From NCBI RefSeq assembly GCF_030717995.2, contig NZ_CP157743.1:4056501-4120500 (forward strand): DNA of 64,000 nt. Reading direction: 5' to 3'. Shown here piece by piece: positions 62,748-64,000 of this stretch. The translations under genes were made by a program, and so were the position numbers. Position 1 is the first letter of the stretch; each line of letters begins with the position of its first letter. A model generated the notes under the pieces. That model was not told where the DNA came from. It did not search any database and was given only the letters and a program-made list of their open reading frames with translations. The stretch is from Methylomarinum sp. Ch1-1. Its GTDB lineage: Bacteria > Pseudomonadota > Gammaproteobacteria > Methylococcales > Methylomonadaceae.

Positions 62748-63123
62748 TCGCAAAGCCCGATGCTGAACTTATCGCAGTGTTCAAGGACAAACTATCATAA
62801 GTTTTTTCTGACACCAAAATGATACGCAACGGATCATTAACAACAGATAGTTTACGAACTATAAACAATATTTAGTTAAATTTTTAGATATGATGGCTCT
62901 CTGTTTGCTTTGCAAGACACGAAACGCGACTGCGTTCCCTGGCATGACAACCGGCCAGGTGAATTTTTGCCGCTAATCAAAAATAGAGGCGCTTTGTTTC
63001 AATTTATGAGCCTATCGGATTCAGGATAAAAGCAGCCATGGTACACTTATACAAATCCCAATACCGTCTTAAACAGGTATGTTCCAGCACTAGCTGACTC
63101 ACTGCTCACAAAGAGGTTGAAGC
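62748..63123. other. Intergenic region before ftsH
   Basis: 376 bp. I see no firm promoter; ATACCGTCTTAA near 63060 resembles the end of the 14.2 kb repeat, but the match is too short to call. GAGG lies shortly before the ftsH ATG. Confidence 0.4.
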
Positions 63124-64000
63124 ATGAAAGCACATATAGTTAAAATCTTCATGTTAACCGTGATCGTCACGGTAGTCATATCGCTGTTCAATCGAACAGG
63201 CCCTAGTTACGAACGAAATTACGCCTTGTCGTATTCAGAGTTCATTGAAGATATCCGCAGCGGCGCCATTTCCGAAGTCATAATCAATGACGATATTATC
63301 GATGGCCGACGCACTAATGGTGAACGGTTCACCACATATAATCCTAATGATCCGCATTTAATCGATGAGTTGCTAGAGAACAAGGTCAAAATCAAGGTTG
63401 TTAAACCGGAGAAGCCTTCCGCTTTCATGCAATTTTTCATGTCCTGGGGACCGATCTTGCTGTTGATTGCGGTATGGATCTATTTCATGCGCAGACAACA
63501 GGCTGGCGGCGCCGGTGGCCAAATGAACTTTGGCAAAAGCCGGGCCAAATTGCTGGAGGAAAACCAAGTCAAGATCGGCTTCGATGATGTAGCCGGTGTC
63601 GAGGAAGCCAAGGAAGACGTTTCCGAAATGGTCGACTTCCTGAAAGATCCGGGTAAATATGAATTCCTGGGTGGCAAGATTCCCCGCGGCGTGTTGATGG
63701 TCGGCCCTCCCGGCACCGGTAAAACCCTGCTGGCCAGAGCGATTGCCGGCGAAGCAGGTGTACCGTTTTTTTCAATCTCGGGTTCCGACTTTGTCGAAAT
63801 GTTCGTCGGTGTCGGCGCCTCGCGTGTCAGGGACATGTTCGAACAGGCCAAAAAGCGAGCGCCCTGCATCATCTTCATCGACGAAATTGATGCGGTCGGA
63901 CGTCACCGGGGTTCCGGCATGGGCGGCGGCAATGACGAACGCGAACAAACCCTGAACCAGTTGCTGGTGGAAATGGATGGCTTCAGCGGCAATGAAGGCA
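63124..64000 (+). CDS. ftsH: ATP-dependent zinc metalloprotease FtsH (C-terminus cut)
   Basis: The frame opens at the ATG at 63124 and runs off the right edge (about 292 residues visible). TM1 (about 5-22), a periplasmic domain, TM2 (about 100-120, [19 protein letters not shown]), then the AAA domain with [20 protein letters not shown] (Walker A), [15 protein letters not shown] (Walker B) and the pore motif [17 protein letters not shown]. The second region of homology and the zinc protease domain lie beyond the window. It degrades misfolded membrane proteins and, in relatives, LpxC and sigma-32. The usual rrmJ neighbour upstream is absent; the sigma gene is there instead. Confidence 0.97.
   Translation, partial: MKAHIVKIFMLTVIVTVVISLFNRTGPSYERNYALSYSEFIEDIRSGAISEVIINDDIIDGRRTNGERFTTYNPNDPHLIDELLENKVKIKVVKPEKPSAFMQFFMSWGPILLLIAVWIYFMRRQQAGGAGGQMNFGKSRAKLLEENQVKIGFDDVAGVEEAKEDVSEMVDFLKDPGKYEFLGGKIPRGVLMVGPPGTGKTLLARAIAGEAGVPFFSISGSDFVEMFVGVGASRVRDMFEQAKKRAPCIIFIDEIDAVGRHRGSGMGGGNDEREQTLNQLLVEMDGFSGNEG

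Noticed and set aside
63040-63090. Repeat fragment upstream of ftsH resembling the 14.2 kb element end
   Set aside because: The match is about 12 bases only and could be chance.

Overview
This 64 kb window reads as chromosome of a gammaproteobacterial methanotroph of the Methylococcales (Methylomonas / Methylobacter / Methylomicrobium type). The strongest pointers are a crtN-ald-crtNb C30-carotenoid operon of the kind known from Methylomonas sp. 16a, a periplasmic binding protein of the PQQ-alcohol-dehydrogenase-associated ABC family at the left edge, gammaproteobacterial FlrA/FlrB/FlrC flagellar control, and LPS core/lipid A genes. Genus is inference.

Layout. 0-6.4 kb: minus-strand genes for a PQQ-linked ABC binding protein (cut by the window edge), then a three-gene unit of TonB-dependent receptor, YfiR-like periplasmic protein and hybrid histidine kinase. 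6.7-14 kb: PilZ protein, MOSC protein, glnS, fructosamine kinase and a HAD phosphatase, separated by repeat-filled gaps. 14.2-18.6 kb: rpsF-rpsR-DUF2232-rplI run directly into hldD and waaA. 18.9-31.2 kb: flagellar cluster flrA, flrB, flrC, fliE, fliF, fliG, fliH, fliI, fliJ, fliK in canonical order but broken by repeats in two places. 31.5-41.1 kb: CorB-type transporter, an FHA/PilZ gene pair, radA-alr-dnaB, and a large acyl-CoA-synthetase/GNAT protein. 42-49 kb: a block of secreted or outer-membrane proteins (ferritin-like DUF2202, Q/R-rich, H/G-rich, calcium-site protein, triple beta-barrel protein). 48.9-52.7 kb: lpxB preceded by aminotransferase and Gfo/Idh genes that look like gnnB/gnnA (diamino-sugar lipid A). 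53-54.2 kb: a membrane cytochrome c gene split by an insertion. 54.3-59 kb: carotenoid operon. 60.5-62.7 kb: a CarH/LitR-type B12 photoreceptor regulator divergent from a sigma-70-family factor, with overlapping promoters and an 11-bp tandem operator. 63.1 kb to the end: ftsH (cut).

The intergenic DNA is unusually rich in small non-autonomous elements with traceable insertion history. Family A (ends GTAACTATTCAG) makes 8-bp target duplications in three complete copies. Family B (ends CAGCAATTCCC) makes about 10-bp duplications. A 65-bp hairpin module and a 51-bp module are inserted inside these and elsewhere without target duplication. Uninterrupted versions of several sites are present in the same window, so the order of insertion can be read. 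No transposase gene for any of them lies here.

I see no tRNA, rRNA or CRISPR array. The most promising leads are the CarH-sigma switch near the carotenoid operon, the nested miniature elements including a hairpin whose core occurs in both orientations at one site, the secreted-protein block with a shared undescribed domain, and the gnnAB-lpxB arrangement.
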